Translations under genes and position numbers: made by a program
The notes under the pieces: generated by a model
What the model was told of the DNA's origin: nothing
Seen by the model: only the letters and a program-made list of their open reading frames with translations
The model's database searches: none
In this document: one piece after another, positions 1-7,658 of the stretch
Layout: each line of letters begins with the position of its first letter
Numbering within the stretch: the first letter of the stretch is position 1
NCBI RefSeq assembly: GCF_000956535.1
Contig: NZ_JYIY01000080.1
Coordinates: forward strand, 62,001-126,000
Direction: 5' to 3'
Length of the DNA stretch: 64,000 nt
From: Microbacterium ginsengisoli
Lineage (GTDB): Bacteria > Actinomycetota > Actinomycetes > Actinomycetales > Microbacteriaceae

Positions 1-1
1 C

Positions 2-280
2 ATGGTGAGCATGCCGGTGGATGAACCCGGCCTCGGATCGCGGCGCAACCTCTGGGTGTCGCCGGCCATCCCGCTGCAGTTCATCGCCGCCGGCAGCAGG
101 ATGCCCTCGCTCAACCGGCTCTGGATCCAGGCGATGGGCGAGAGCGAGGACTCGACCGGCACTCTGACGGTGATGCCGGAGGCCGAGGCGGCGTCATACC
201 TCGAGCGCAAGCACCTGCGCACCATGAACCAGCTCGCGCCCCACGACGACGCGCCACGCGAGATGCGCGTCGCCGGGTGA
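2..280 (+). CDS. DUF7882-type small protein, probably missing its N-terminus
   Basis: Seen: 92 codons open from base 2. The stretch RRNLWVSPAIPLQFIAAGS followed by PSLNRLWIQAM and a 'GTLTVMPE' segment matches the C-terminal half of the small DUF7882 proteins common in Microbacteriaceae, which are often mislabelled as ATP-dependent DNA ligases. Those proteins have about 40 to 50 more N-terminal residues, so the true start probably lies before the window. The ATG at base 2 is likely internal. Function is unknown, and no catalytic motif is visible. The gene ends just before the MarR gene on the same strand. Confidence 0.6.
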   Translation: MVSMPVDEPGLGSRRNLWVSPAIPLQFIAAGSRMPSLNRLWIQAMGESEDSTGTLTVMPEAEAASYLERKHLRTMNQLAPHDDAPREMRVAG

Positions 281-297
281 GACGCATCCCTCGCCTC

Positions 298-303
298 TAT
301 CAT
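298..303 (+). promoter_or_regulatory. -10 element TATCAT of the MarR gene
   Basis: TATCAT is followed by exactly six bases and then the ATG at 310, which would place the first transcribed base on the start codon. This leaderless layout recurs across the window and decides the start of the MarR gene. No clear -35 was seen. Confidence 0.45.
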
Positions 304-309
304 CGGAGC

Positions 310-837
310 ATGCCCACCACCGAGTTCGACGACAGCGGGTACTGGTACGCCGACACGGAGGACGCGCGTCGCGCGCGGGCCGTCCACCTGCTGCAGGCGT
401 TCCGTCTCTACCGCGCCGCCGAGGTCGCCATGCGTCGTCGCACGCGCGAGGCGATGTCGATGGGCGAGAACGACCTGCTCGTGCTGCGCTACCTGCTCAA
501 GGCCCAGCAGGAGGGCCGTTCGGTCTCGCCCGGTGAGCTGTCCCGCTACCTCGGCACTTCGACCGCCGCGGTCACCGCGATCATCGACCGACTCGAGCGC
601 TCGAACCATGTGCGGCGGGAACGCCATGAGAGTGATCGCCGCAGCATCTACGTCGTGCCGACCGCGGAGAGCGACGACGAGGTGCGTCGCACCCTCGGTG
701 ACATGCACGACCGCATGCTCGACGCGGTCATCGACCTCAGCCCCGACGACACCCTCGTGGTGCTCGACACGCTCGCCCGCCTGCAGGCGGCGGTCGATCA
801 GGTGCAGCCGGGAGCCCACGCGGGCGCGCGACGCTGA
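310..837 (+). CDS. MarR-family transcriptional regulator
   Basis: A winged-helix DNA-binding regulator of 175 residues. Seen: the core LSRYLGTSTAAVTAIIDRLE (recognition helix) followed by a wing 'RRERHESDRRSIYV', the typical MarR pattern (D-x-R-[RS]). Flanking helices at both ends would form the dimer interface. The start at 310 is preferred over the upstream in-frame ATG at 277 because 277 overlaps the previous gene, while 310 follows a -10 box by six bases. No ligand can be inferred. The neighbours are small proteins of unknown role, so the target may be its own promoter or a distant gene. Confidence 0.85.
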   Translation: MPTTEFDDSGYWYADTEDARRARAVHLLQAFRLYRAAEVAMRRRTREAMSMGENDLLVLRYLLKAQQEGRSVSPGELSRYLGTSTAAVTAIIDRLERSNHVRRERHESDRRSIYVVPTAESDDEVRRTLGDMHDRMLDAVIDLSPDDTLVVLDTLARLQAAVDQVQPGAHAGARR

Positions 838-935
838 GAACGCGGCCCGAGGGTCGTTCACGAGGCGTGTAGCCAATCCAGTTTCCTACCCGACGGACAT
901 TCGACCCGCGACCGGCGGGCTGGGAGGATGACAGC

Positions 936-1184
936 GTGACCCCCGATTCCGAGCTGCCGTTCGTCGTGGACGGTTACGAGCTCACCTCCTACGCGGGCAG
1001 CGTCGATCGGCTCCTCGACCGCCACCCGGCGAGGTCCCGCACCGAGATCGAGGCCGTTCTGGCGCGCGAGCACGACGCGTTCACGGGCGGGCGCCCAGTC
1101 GCCATCCCCGTCGCCGTGGAGAACGGTGCCGACGAGGTGCTCTCGCTCCGCGAAGACGACGCGGCCGACGGCGCCGTCGCCTGA
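936..1184 (+). CDS. Small three-helix-bundle dimerization-type protein
   Basis: An 82-residue protein starting at GTG behind GGGAGGA. The segment SVDRLLDRHPARSRTEIEAV followed by 'AREHDAFTGGRPV' resembles the short actinobacterial three-helix-bundle dimerization domain (pattern V-x-R-L-x-x-R-[FH]-P...I-E-x-V...F-x-G). Members are usually 60 to 100 residues and of unknown role. The same bases can also be read as a weak -10 (GAGGAT) six bases before the GTG, so the message may be leaderless. It is an independent gene between the MarR regulator and the convergent mannosyltransferase. Confidence 0.55.
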   Translation: MTPDSELPFVVDGYELTSYAGSVDRLLDRHPARSRTEIEAVLAREHDAFTGGRPVAIPVAVENGADEVLSLREDDAADGAVA

Positions 1185-1244
1185 CGGTCGCGCCGCGACA
1201 TCCGATCCACCCGCGTCGAGCCCCGCGGGTTCATCCGTGCCGGG

Positions 1245-2786
1245 TCAGATCCAGCTCTGCATCCAGTTGTGCAGGCGCCAGAAGTCGTAGGGCACCGGCA
1301 TGGCCGTCCACACCGGGTACCAGAAGGCCGACAGCACGACGGCGACCCCGAGGAAGACGAGGACCACGCCCTGCCCCGAGCGTCGCCGGGCGGGAGAGGC
1401 ATCCGGACCGCCCGCGATGTCGCGCGCGGCCAGAGCGACCGCGATGACGAGGAAGGGCAGCATCACGATCGTGTAGAACTGGAAGATCGTGCGGTCGGGG
1501 TAGAGCAGCCACGGCACATACGTCGCGATGATCCCGACGAGCACGAAGCCCGCCGCCGCATCCGGTCTCCGGACGAACCGCACCAGCAGATAGATCGCGG
1601 CGGCGATTCCCGCCCACCAGATGAGCGGGTTCGGGATGCTCGAGATCGCCTGCACGCCGTTCGCCCCCTGCTCCCAGTACATCGAGGTGGGGCGGATGAG
1701 CAGCGGCCACTCCCAGGCCGGGCTCTGATAGCTGTGCGGGGTGTGCAGGTTCACGTTGAAGCCGTACATCGCGCCGTGGTACACCCACAGGTTCTGCAGC
1801 GGCTGCGGCAGGAGGGCGGCGAGCCCCGCAGGCGGCGCGCCCGAGTACTGCCGGTCGTAGCCGCCGGCCGTCACGAGCCACCCCGTCCACGAGACGACGT
1901 AGACGACGAGGGCGACAGGCAGCATCAGCACCGCAGACCAGAGCCCCTGCCGCACGGCGTCGAGGTGCCACATCCGGATGCCGAGACGCCACCGGGCGAC
2001 CGCGTCGGAGATGACCACGTAGACACCGAGCGCGGCGATGACGTACAGCCCCGACCACTTCACGGCCGTCGCCGCGCCCGCTGCGGCACCGGCCGCGAGC
2101 AGCCACGGGCGGTTCCAGAGCAGCCGGCCCCACGCGCTCGGCCGGTCGGGGTCCCGGGCGCCCAACCGGCGATCGCACCACGCGCGGTCGAGGAGGACGA
2201 ACCAGAACGCGAGGATCACGAAAAAGGTGAGGATGCCGTCGAGGAGCGCCACCCGGCTCATCACGATCGCGAGCCCGTCGATCGCCATCAGCAGCGACGC
2301 GATCGTGGCCGCGGCCACCGACCGGGTGAGCGCCTTCGTGACGAGGTAGACCAGCAGCACGGTGGCCGTGCCGAGCAGCGCGACCGAGAATCGCCAGCCG
2401 AACGACGACGCCGGGCCGAAGATCCACATGCCGAGTCCGATGATCCACTTGCCGAGCGGAGGATGCACGACGAAGCTGCCGGACGTCTCGTAGTCGTCGG
2501 TCACGCCCTGCTCGAACGCGCCGTTCGCATTGGCGGGCCAGTTGGCGGGGTAGCCCAGGTTCCACTGGCTCCATGCGTCCTTGACGTAGTAGGTCTCGTC
2601 GAAGACGATCGCGTGCGGGTTCTGCAGGTTCCAGAAGCGCAGCACGGCCGCGAGGAGGGTCACCAGCAGCGGCGCCAGCCACGAGATCCGACGCTGCAGG
2701 GCGGCATCGGCGCGCACGCGCATCGCCCACCGGTCGTAGCGGGAGAGGGGTGCGTTCTCGAGGAGGGGCGGCGCGGTGCGGCTCAC
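1245..2786 (-). CDS. pmt: Dolichyl-phosphate-mannose--protein mannosyltransferase (PMT, GT39)
   Basis: Polytopic membrane enzyme of about 513 residues that transfers mannose from polyprenyl-phosphate-mannose to Ser/Thr of secreted proteins on the outer face of the membrane. Seen: the N-terminal 'FDETYYVKDA' loop carrying the conserved Asp-Glu of the family, 'HPPLGKWIIG' with the conserved HPP(L)GK loop, about ten hydrophobic segments, and a large loop with 'MYGFNVNLHTPHSY', a PMT signature. The GTG at 2786 is preferred over the GTG at 2792 because a -10 (TAGGCT) lies seven bases before it. It is divergent from rsmI with overlapping promoters, as is usual in actinobacteria, where the pmt/rsmI pair is conserved. 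Confidence 0.93.
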   Translation of the reverse strand: MSRTAPPLLENAPLSRYDRWAMRVRADAALQRRISWLAPLLVTLLAAVLRFWNLQNPHAIVFDETYYVKDAWSQWNLGYPANWPANANGAFEQGVTDDYETSGSFVVHPPLGKWIIGLGMWIFGPASSFGWRFSVALLGTATVLLVYLVTKALTRSVAAATIASLLMAIDGLAIVMSRVALLDGILTFFVILAFWFVLLDRAWCDRRLGARDPDRPSAWGRLLWNRPWLLAAGAAAGAATAVKWSGLYVIAALGVYVVISDAVARWRLGIRMWHLDAVRQGLWSAVLMLPVALVVYVVSWTGWLVTAGGYDRQYSGAPPAGLAALLPQPLQNLWVYHGAMYGFNVNLHTPHSYQSPAWEWPLLIRPTSMYWEQGANGVQAISSIPNPLIWWAGIAAAIYLLVRFVRRPDAAAGFVLVGIIATYVPWLLYPDRTIFQFYTIVMLPFLVIAVALAARDIAGGPDASPARRRSGQGVVLVFLGVAVVLSAFWYPVWTAMPVPYDFWRLHNWMQSWI

Positions 2787-2793
2787 GGGCACC

Positions 2794-2803
2794 AGCCTAT
2801 GCT
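2794..2803. promoter_or_regulatory. Overlapping divergent -10 elements of pmt and rsmI
   Basis: The ten bases AGCCTATGCT hold TATGCT on the + strand (2798-2803, six bases before the rsmI GTG) and TAGGCT on the - strand (2799-2794, seven bases before the pmt GTG at 2786). The two -10 hexamers share bases 2798-2799. Both messages would be leaderless, and polymerase could occupy only one direction at a time. Confidence 0.5.
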
Positions 2804-2809
2804 GGGGCG

Positions 2810-3628
2810 GTGTTGAAGCTCGCGGCGACTCCGATCGGCAACCTCGGCGACGCGTCGACGCGGCTGCGAGAAGTGCTCGAGGCCGCCGAGGTCATCTGCG
2901 CCGAGGACACCCGCACCGCCCAGCGCCTGCTCGCCGGCCTCGGCATCGAGAACCGCCCGCGGCTGATCGCGGTGCACGACCACAACGAGAAGCAGAAGGC
3001 CGCCGAGGTCGCGGCGCTCGCCGCGACCCGAGAGGTCGTGCTGCTCAGCGACGCGGGTATGCCGACAGTGAGTGACCCGGGCTACGCCGTGGTCGCCGAG
3101 GCCGTCGCACAGGGCGTCGAGCTCACCGTCATCCCCGGTCCGTCCGCCGTCGTCACCGCCCTCGCGCTCGCCGGCCTCCCGACCGATCGGTTCACCTTCG
3201 AAGGCTTCGTGCCGCGAAAGAGCGGGGAGCGGGCGTCGGCGTTCGGCGCGCTCGCCGGCGAGCGCCGCACGATGGTGTTCTTCGAGGCGCCGACCCGCCT
3301 GGCTGCGACGCTCGCCGACATGGGCGCGGCGTTCGGCGGAGACCGCCGCGCGGCCGTGTGCCGCGAGCTCACGAAGCTGCACGAGGAGGTCGTACGCGGC
3401 GGCCTCGCCGAGCTCTCCGCCTGGGCGGAGGCGGGCGTGCGCGGGGAGTGCGTCGTGGTGGTCGCGGGTGCGGTGCCGGTCTCCGTCTCCCTCGACGGCG
3501 CCGTCGCGCGGGTGGTCGAGCTCGACCGGGCGGGAACCCGATTGAAGGATGCCGCGACCGCCGTCGCCGCCGAGACGGGACTCGCCTCCCGCGACCTGTA
3601 CCAAGCGGCCCTCGCGCGCCGCGGCTGA
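2810..3628 (+). CDS. rsmI: 16S rRNA (cytidine1402-2'-O)-methyltransferase RsmI
   Basis: SAM-dependent 2'-O-methylation of C1402 in the ribosomal P site. Seen: N-terminal 'LAATPIGNLGDAS' (family ATPIGNLGD), 'AEDTRTAQRLL', the glycine-rich 'LLSDAGMPTVSDPGY' SAM-binding loop, and 'VIPGPSAVVTAL', all in the order expected for the tetrapyrrole-methylase fold. It is 272 residues long, normal for RsmI. The GTG at 2810 is chosen because family homology begins two residues later and a -10 (TATGCT) sits six bases upstream. It lies upstream of metG, which has its own promoter. Confidence 0.95.
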   Translation: MLKLAATPIGNLGDASTRLREVLEAAEVICAEDTRTAQRLLAGLGIENRPRLIAVHDHNEKQKAAEVAALAATREVVLLSDAGMPTVSDPGYAVVAEAVAQGVELTVIPGPSAVVTALALAGLPTDRFTFEGFVPRKSGERASAFGALAGERRTMVFFEAPTRLAATLADMGAAFGGDRRAAVCRELTKLHEEVVRGGLAELSAWAEAGVRGECVVVVAGAVPVSVSLDGAVARVVELDRAGTRLKDAATAVAAETGLASRDLYQAALARRG

Positions 3629-3668
3629 AGAGGCCGTCACAACGGCGAGGAGGGGCATCCGGCCCTTC

Positions 3669-3674
3669 TAGAAT
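3669..3674 (+). promoter_or_regulatory. -10 element TAGAAT of metG
   Basis: TAGAAT lies six bases before the metG GTG at 3681, predicting a leaderless message. No Shine-Dalgarno sequence sits at the normal distance. Confidence 0.55.
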
Positions 3675-3680
3675 CTATGG

Positions 3681-5255
3681 GTGACGTCCGGTTCCTCCTT
3701 CTACATCACGACGCCGATCTACTACCCGAGCGATGTGCCGCACATCGGCCACGGGTACACGACCGTCGCGGTGGACACCCTTGCCCGCTGGCACCGCCAG
3801 GCGGGCGATGACACCTGGATGCTGACGGGAACCGACGAGCACGGGCAGAAGATGCTGCGCGCCGCGGCCGCCAACGGCGTCACCCCGCAGGAGTGGGTCG
3901 ACAAGCTGGTCGGCGAGGCGTGGTTCCCGCTGCTGACGACGCTGGACGTCTCGAACGACGACTTCATCCGCACCACCCAGGAGCGGCATGAGGAGGGCGT
4001 CAAGCGTTTCGTGCAGGCCATCTACGACCGCGGCTACATCTACGCCGGCGAGTACGAGGCGCTGTACTGCGTGGGCTGCGAGGAGTTCAAGCCCGAGAGT
4101 GAGATCGTCGACGGCACCGGTCCGTTCGAGGGTCTGAAGGTCTGCGCGATCCACTCCAAGCCGCTCGAGCTGCTGCAGGAGAAGAACTACTTCTTCAAGC
4201 TCAGCGAGTTCACCGAGCCCCTGCTGAAGCTCTACAAGGACAACCCCGACTTCATCCGTCCCGAGTCGGCGCGCAACGAGGTCATCTCCTTCGTGCGCTC
4301 GGGCCTGAAGGACCTGTCGATCTCGCGCTCCGCGTTCGACTGGGGCATCAAGGTGCCGTGGGACGACACCCACGTCATCTACGTGTGGGTCGACGCGCTG
4401 CTGAACTACGCGACCGCCGTCGGCTACGGCGCCGACGAGACCCAGTTCGAGCGCCGGTGGCCGGCGTTCCACGTGGTCGGCAAGGACATCCTGCGCTTCC
4501 ACGCGGTCATCTGGCCGGCGATGCTGCTCGCGGCGGGTCTCGAGGTTCCGCGCGGCGTGTTCGCGCACGGCTGGCTGCTCGTCGGCGGCGAGAAGATGTC
4601 GAAGTCGAAGCTCACCGGCATCGCGCCGACCGAGATCACCGACACGTTCGGCTCCGACGCGTACCGCTTCTACTTCCTGTCGGCGATCGCGTTCGGCCAG
4701 GACGGCTCGTTCTCGTGGGAGGACCTCTCCGCCCGCTACCAGGCCGAGCTCGCCAACGGTTTCGGCAACCTCGCCTCCCGCACGATCGCGATGATCGAGC
4801 GCTACGTCGAGGGCATCGTGCCGCCGCCGGCCGCGTATGCGGAGGGCGATCTCGAGATCCAGAAGATCGTGGCGGATGCCGCGGCGAACGCCGATGCGGC
4901 CATCGAGCGGTTCCGCATCGATGAGGCGATCGCCGCGATCTGGACCATCGTCGACGCCCTCAACGGCTACATCACCGAGAACGAGCCCTGGGTGCTCGCC
5001 AAGGAGGACGGCGACCGCGAGCGGCTCGGCACCGTGCTCTACACGGCAGCCGAGGGGCTGCGGGCCCTCGCCGTGCTGCTGAGCCCGGTCACCCCGATCG
5101 CGACAGAGAAGCTCTGGATCGCACTCGGCGCCGCGGAGAGCCTGGGGCGCCTGGTCGACCAGCCGCTGCGCGCGGCGGGGAGCTGGGGCATCCTTCGTCC
5201 CGGCACATCGGTCAACGGGCTGGCTCCTCTCTTCCCGCGGGTCGAGACCGCGTGA
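3681..5255 (+). CDS. metG: Methionyl-tRNA synthetase
   Basis: Charges tRNA-Met in the cytoplasm. Seen: class I signature 'HIGH' at residues 21-24 (PSDVPHIGHGY), 'TGTDEHGQKM', a CP-domain zinc knuckle with CVGC...CAIH, 'WVDALLNY', and 'KMSKS' at residues 305-309. At 524 residues it is the compact form without the C-terminal dimerization domain. The GTG start is set by the TAGAAT box six bases upstream. Its last four bases (GTGA) overlap the tatD start, so the two are translationally coupled, the usual metG-tatD pairing in actinobacteria. Confidence 0.97.
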   Translation: MTSGSSFYITTPIYYPSDVPHIGHGYTTVAVDTLARWHRQAGDDTWMLTGTDEHGQKMLRAAAANGVTPQEWVDKLVGEAWFPLLTTLDVSNDDFIRTTQERHEEGVKRFVQAIYDRGYIYAGEYEALYCVGCEEFKPESEIVDGTGPFEGLKVCAIHSKPLELLQEKNYFFKLSEFTEPLLKLYKDNPDFIRPESARNEVISFVRSGLKDLSISRSAFDWGIKVPWDDTHVIYVWVDALLNYATAVGYGADETQFERRWPAFHVVGKDILRFHAVIWPAMLLAAGLEVPRGVFAHGWLLVGGEKMSKSKLTGIAPTEITDTFGSDAYRFYFLSAIAFGQDGSFSWEDLSARYQAELANGFGNLASRTIAMIERYVEGIVPPPAAYAEGDLEIQKIVADAAANADAAIERFRIDEAIAAIWTIVDALNGYITENEPWVLAKEDGDRERLGTVLYTAAEGLRALAVLLSPVTPIATEKLWIALGAAESLGRLVDQPLRAAGSWGILRPGTSVNGLAPLFPRVETA

Positions 5256-6145
5256 GCGCGCAGGTTCCGAGCGATCCCAGCCAGTACGTGCGCGAGCGCA
5301 CGGCCGACGGGCGCAAGGACCTGCGCTATCCCGACGCGCCGGAACCCCTCGCCGTCGCCGTCTACGACAACCACACGCACCTCGAGATCGCCGACGGCGA
5401 CTCCCCGCTGACGCTCGTCGAGCAGCTCGACCGGGCCGAGGCCGTCGGCATCGCCGGCGTCGTGCAGGTGGGCGGCGACATCGAGTCGTCGCAGTGGTGT
5501 GCGTGGGCTGCTGAGCAGGACCGCCGGGTGCTCGCCGCCGTCGCCCTGCACCCGAACGAGGCGCCCGAGTACGCCGCCGCCGGACGCCTTGCTGAGGCGA
5601 TCGAGGTCATCGACGCCCTCGCCGCCCAGCCCCGAGTGCGCGCGGTCGGCGAGACCGGACTCGACTTCTTCCGCACCGGCGAGGACGGCATCGCGGCCCA
5701 GGTCGAGAGCTTCGAGGCGCACATCGCGATCGCGAAGCGACACCGCATCGCCATGCAGATCCACGACCGCGACGCACACCAGGCCGTCTTCGACACCCTC
5801 GACCGTGTGGGCGCCCCGGAGAAGACCGTGTTCCACTGCTTCTCCGGCGACGCCGACATGGCGCGGGTCGCGACCGACCGCGGCTACTGGCTGAGCTTCG
5901 CGGGCAACGTCACGTTCAAGAACGCCGAGAACCTGCGCGACGCCCTCCGCGTGGCGCCGCGCGATCGCATCCTGGTCGAGACGGATGCCCCGTTCCTCAC
6001 GCCCGCGCCCTACCGCGGTCGCCCGAACGCCCCGTACCTCGTGCCGCTGACCGTGCGGTTCATGGCCGAGACGCTCGAGACCGACCTCGACGAGCTGTGC
6101 GCACAGCTCGCGGCGAACACGCTCGCCGTCTACGGCGAGTTCTGA
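5252..6145 (+). CDS. tatD: TatD-family metal-dependent DNase
   Basis: Predicted TIM-barrel metallohydrolase acting as a 3'-5' deoxyribonuclease. Seen: 'DNHTHLE' with the metal-binding H-x-H near residue 43, 'VGETGLDFFR' with the bridging Glu, 'IHDRDAH', 'VFHCFSGD', and a closing 'LVETDAPFLTPAPYRG', the complete TatD motif set. It is 297 residues, with an N-terminal extension of about 40 residues typical of actinobacterial members. The GTG overlaps the metG stop by four bases. The usual actinobacterial follower rpf is absent, and a decayed ABC gene lies downstream instead. Confidence 0.93.
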   Translation: MSAQVPSDPSQYVRERTADGRKDLRYPDAPEPLAVAVYDNHTHLEIADGDSPLTLVEQLDRAEAVGIAGVVQVGGDIESSQWCAWAAEQDRRVLAAVALHPNEAPEYAAAGRLAEAIEVIDALAAQPRVRAVGETGLDFFRTGEDGIAAQVESFEAHIAIAKRHRIAMQIHDRDAHQAVFDTLDRVGAPEKTVFHCFSGDADMARVATDRGYWLSFAGNVTFKNAENLRDALRVAPRDRILVETDAPFLTPAPYRGRPNAPYLVPLTVRFMAETLETDLDELCAQLAANTLAVYGEF

Positions 6146-6182
6146 ACCGGCTCCGCAACAGCGGTGCGCCGCTCGGTCGGGG

Positions 6183-7297
6183 TCACACCCCGAACGCGGC
6201 GGCGACCTCGCCGAGCACGAGCTCGCCCGAGTCGGCGTCGTAGTCGAAGAGCTCCGCGTAGCGACCCCACTGGATCGCGATGTCCAGCTGCACCCGCGCG
6301 TCCGCCCCCGAGAAGCCGCGTCGCAGCAGGTCGAGGAAGAAGTCGTCGCGCAGGGCGCCGTCGTCGCTGTTCTCGAGCGCTGTGAGGATCGTGCGCACGA
6401 GCGGGGCGTGGGCCGCGCTGAGGCGTGCGAACAGCTTCTTCGACTCCTGGATGTCCGCGCGTCCCCAGGCGCGACCGTCCTCGGTGAGGAAGAGCTGCGC
6501 CCCGTCGACCTCGATGAACCCGAGCAGGGCGGCCGCGTCGACGAGGGGAAGGAGGTCGTCGACCTCGAAGGACAGCTCGTCGGCGAGGTCGGGCAGGTCG
6601 GTCTGGCCGTTGTGCGAGTGCACGATCTCGACGAGGCCGGCGAGCCCGCCCACGGACACGTCGGGCAGCGGCGCGCTGAGCGGAGTGGCGGCGACAGGCG
6701 CGGCCGCCGTGCCGGGAGCACCGGGGCCGGTGCCGGTCAGCAGGGCGTAGAGCCGATCGACGGTCTGGGCGAAGAGCGGATGCCGCCGGTCGCGCGGGCG
6801 GGGGAGCGGCACCTCGACCTCGGCGCGCACGTGCCCGGGGTCGAGCCGAGGACGAAGACGCGGTCGGCCATGAGCACCGCCTCCTCGATGTTGTGGGTCA
6901 CGATGCAGACCGACTTCGTCGGGAAGTCGGGCTGCGCCCACAGCGACATCACCTCGTTGCGCAGGTTCTCGGCGGTGAGCACGTCGAGAGCCGAGAAGGG
7001 CTCATCCATGAGCAGCGCGTCCGGGCGCAGCACCAGGGCGCGCGCGCTCCCCACGCGCTGGCGCATGCCGCCGGAGAGCTCGCGCGGGTACGCCGACTCG
7101 AAGCCGTCCAGACCGATCAGGTCGATCGCGTCGAGGGCGCGCTGACGGCGCTCCGCGGCCGACACCGAGCGGGCGGCCAGTCCCAGCTCGACGTTGCCCT
7201 GCACGGTCAGCCACGGCATGAGCGCGAACGACTGGAACACCATCCCGACGCCCGGGTTCGCACCGTTGATCGGCCGGCCGCGGTAGCGCAGCTCGCC
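6183..7297 (-). pseudogene. Decayed nitrate/sulfonate-type ABC transporter ATPase (N-terminus lost, frameshifted)
   Basis: Reading from 7297 down, homology starts at 'ELRYRGRPINGANPGVGMVF' (Q-loop region) and continues through signature 'ELSGGMRQRV', Walker B 'ALLMDEPFSALD' and switch 'CIVTHNIEEAVLMADRVFVL'. The Walker A and everything before it are missing. Near base 6837 the frame breaks: 'VLGSTPG' ends one frame and 'GHVRAEVEVPLPRPRDRR' resumes in another, consistent with one lost C before ACGTG. The last ~150 residues form the AAA-associated C-terminal domain seen in this subfamily and end at 6183. Without a P-loop it cannot hydrolyse ATP. No permease is nearby. Either a deletion or an assembly join could explain the 5' loss. 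Confidence 0.85.
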
Positions 7298-7624
7298 GCG
7301 GCCGCCGACACGTTCGACCTCCTGTCGGTTCCGGGCCGCCTGCACCTGGTGTGGCTGCTCTCGGACGACGAATCGGATGTCACGACCCTCGCTGAGCGCA
7401 CCGGGGCGACGATCCCCGCGACGAGCCAGCAGCTCGCGAAGCTGCGCGCCGCCGGTGTCGTCAGCGCACGCCGGCAGGGACGCCGGCAGCTCTATCGGGT
7501 CGACGATCCGCACATCGTCGCGGTGGTCGCGGCGATGCTCGACCACATCGCGCCCGACGGCACGCTCGCCGCGCCCCCGGACCCTCGGCGCCCACCGCGC
7601 CAGCCGCGCTTCGTGCGGGCGTGA
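7283..7624 (+). pseudogene. 5'-truncated ArsR/SmtB-family regulator
   Basis: Open + strand reading from 7283 gives 'AAAADTFDLLSVPGRLHLVW', then 'SDVTTLAERTGATIPATSQQ' and 'LAKLRAAGVVSARRQGRRQL', the alpha2 to wing region of an ArsR winged helix, with a C-terminal tail to 7624. The first dozen or so residues expected upstream are replaced by sequence that codes the ABC ATPase on the other strand. No ATG/GTG with a ribosome-binding site fits at the junction. The gene is therefore a fragment, or is translated from an atypical start. ArsR proteins usually control metal or stress transporters. The MFS gene downstream is convergent and not an obvious target. Confidence 0.75.
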
Positions 7625-7658
7625 CCGCGAACCGGACGGCACCGGGCCGCGGCATCCG

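Noticed and set aside
5039..6187. - strand frame antisense to metG and tatD that joins the decayed ABC gene
   Set aside because: Composition is that of a shadow, and the ABC homology is confined to other frames below 7297.
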